The position numbers and the translations under genes were made by a program. Of a DNA stretch of 64,000 bases, positions 63,437 to 64,000 are shown piece after piece (position 1 is the stretch's first letter; each line of letters begins with the position of its first letter). Origin of the DNA: SIAQ01 sp963767835. GTDB lineage: Bacteria > Planctomycetota > Planctomycetia > Gemmatales > Gemmataceae. The notes under the pieces were generated by a model. That model worked only from the letters and a program-made list of their open reading frames with translations, was not told the DNA's origin and searched no databases. The DNA lies in the NCBI GenBank assembly GCA_963767835.1, contig CAVYFY010000017.1, positions 62,001 through 126,000 on the forward strand, written 5' to 3'.

Positions 63437-64000
63437 ATGCGAATCGTGAGCTTTGGTGCAATCATCGTTGGACTTTCCGTGGCGACCTGTGCGAACGCTG
63501 GCGCCGGCGCGCGGAAGGAAGAATCGGCGTCGATCACGTTTACGGATGTGAATGGCCGGGTGCAGACGCCGCTTGCATTGGGAGACAAAAAGGCGACCGT
63601 GCTATTCTTTCTCTTGCCCGATTGCCCGGTCTCGAATAGCTATGCCCCGGAGATTCGGCGCATCTGTGCCGCATACGAGCCGAAGAAAATCGCGGCTTTC
63701 GTGGTGCACGCCGACCCCGATGTCACCATCGAGCAGGCGAAGAAGCACGCCAAGGAATATGGCCTTGCGTGCCCGGTGCTGCTCGATCCGGCGCACTTGC
63801 TCGCCAAGAAAGCCGGCGTGAAAATGGCGCCGGAGGTCGCGGTGCTGGGCTCGGATGGCAAGGTGCTTTACCGGGGCCGCATCGACGATTGGTACGCGGG
63901 TTACGGCAAGCGTCGTGCCGAGCCGACGCAGCGCGATTTGCGCAATGCCCTGGATGCGATCCTGGACGGCAAAGCGGTCGCGACGCCGGAGACCAAGGTC
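63437..64000 (+). CDS. secreted redoxin-domain protein (3' end outside window)
   Basis: The ATG at 63437 opens a frame with no stop to the right edge (188 codons). MRIVSFGAIIVGLSVATCAN is a signal peptide. The thioredoxin-like domain has FFLLPDCPVSNSYAPEIRRI, a planctomycete redoxin pattern with a single Cys followed by Pro-Val in place of CxxC, then VHADPDVTIEQAKKHA and the cis-Pro stretch MAPEVAVLGSDGKVLYRGRI. It should act in the periplasm; in the family this domain often precedes a cytochrome or other module, which would lie beyond the window. Confidence 0.82.
   Translation, partial: MRIVSFGAIIVGLSVATCANAGAGARKEESASITFTDVNGRVQTPLALGDKKATVLFFLLPDCPVSNSYAPEIRRICAAYEPKKIAAFVVHADPDVTIEQAKKHAKEYGLACPVLLDPAHLLAKKAGVKMAPEVAVLGSDGKVLYRGRIDDWYAGYGKRRAEPTQRDLRNALDAILDGKAVATPETKV

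Overview
The window looks like chromosomal DNA of a planctomycete, probably near the Gemmataceae. The evidence is the set of protein types: paired DUF1559 pseudopilin-like proteins, a secreted protein with an N-terminal LEDRVVPS motif, WD40 proteins with the planctomycete-type helical tail, DUF4058 and Uma2 proteins, a CE15-type esterase, and many secreted low-complexity proteins. GC is high throughout. I see no rRNA, tRNA or CRISPR array. No species can be named.

Layout. 1-2651 is the 5' part of a large secreted kelch and beta-strand-repeat protein that runs off the left edge. 2758-4743 is a minus-strand operon of an LpxL-like acyltransferase, a DUF420 membrane protein and scpB. 5025-6842 and 14023-18640 hold three copies of a 1.7 kb element that encodes a 518-residue protein of unrecognised family. 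Each copy sits in the same short intergenic repeat, and a DDE insertion sequence lies between copies two and three. Between these are an anchored TPR protein, two tandem DUF1559 genes and a Gly/Lys/Tyr-rich secreted protein. 18632-28708 carries an ABC-permease/CPBP-protease fusion, a metallophosphoesterase, two WD40 proteins, a terpene-cyclase-like protein and a catalytically dead glutamine amidotransferase. An ISKra4-like element with 9-bp target duplications follows (28846-30564). 30613-36525 has a CBM9-like protein, a coupled pair of coiled-coil membrane proteins and an FtsX-like permease.

36532-37961 is the most interesting locus. A reverse transcriptase with retron-like motifs is preceded by about 160 nt that form three hairpins and are closed by a 16-nt inverted repeat, the layout of a retron msr-msd RNA. 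No separate effector gene is visible. 38088-46377 has an SDR enzyme, a coiled-coil protein, a phosphoglycolate-phosphatase-like HAD protein, an FHA-GAF-histidine kinase, a large ABC permease and a HEAT-repeat protein. 46696-50499 is a patch of toxin-antitoxin genes and fragments around comM, with the 5' end of comM duplicated on the far side of a toxin-antitoxin pair. 50563-64000 is mostly housekeeping and envelope genes (nadA, surE, eno, nfo, a CE15 esterase, a redoxin), plus a DUF1573 / Cys-rich / outer-membrane-lipoprotein-like cluster whose middle gene has an in-frame UGA.

Two window-wide features affect how the genes should be read. First, eleven otherwise good coding regions are broken by small indels. 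Ten of these indels lie in GCGC-rich contexts, which suggests systematic base-calling error more than real pseudogenes, so I annotate most of these genes across the frameshift. Second, intergenic regions carry several families of inverted repeats (CCACGGATG-type, CTCTCCCC/GGGTGAGG-type, CACGCAAAGGCG-type, CCGTGGTC-type, GCCGGCGCGCTTGC-type). The CCACGGATG type is the apparent target of the 518-residue-protein element.
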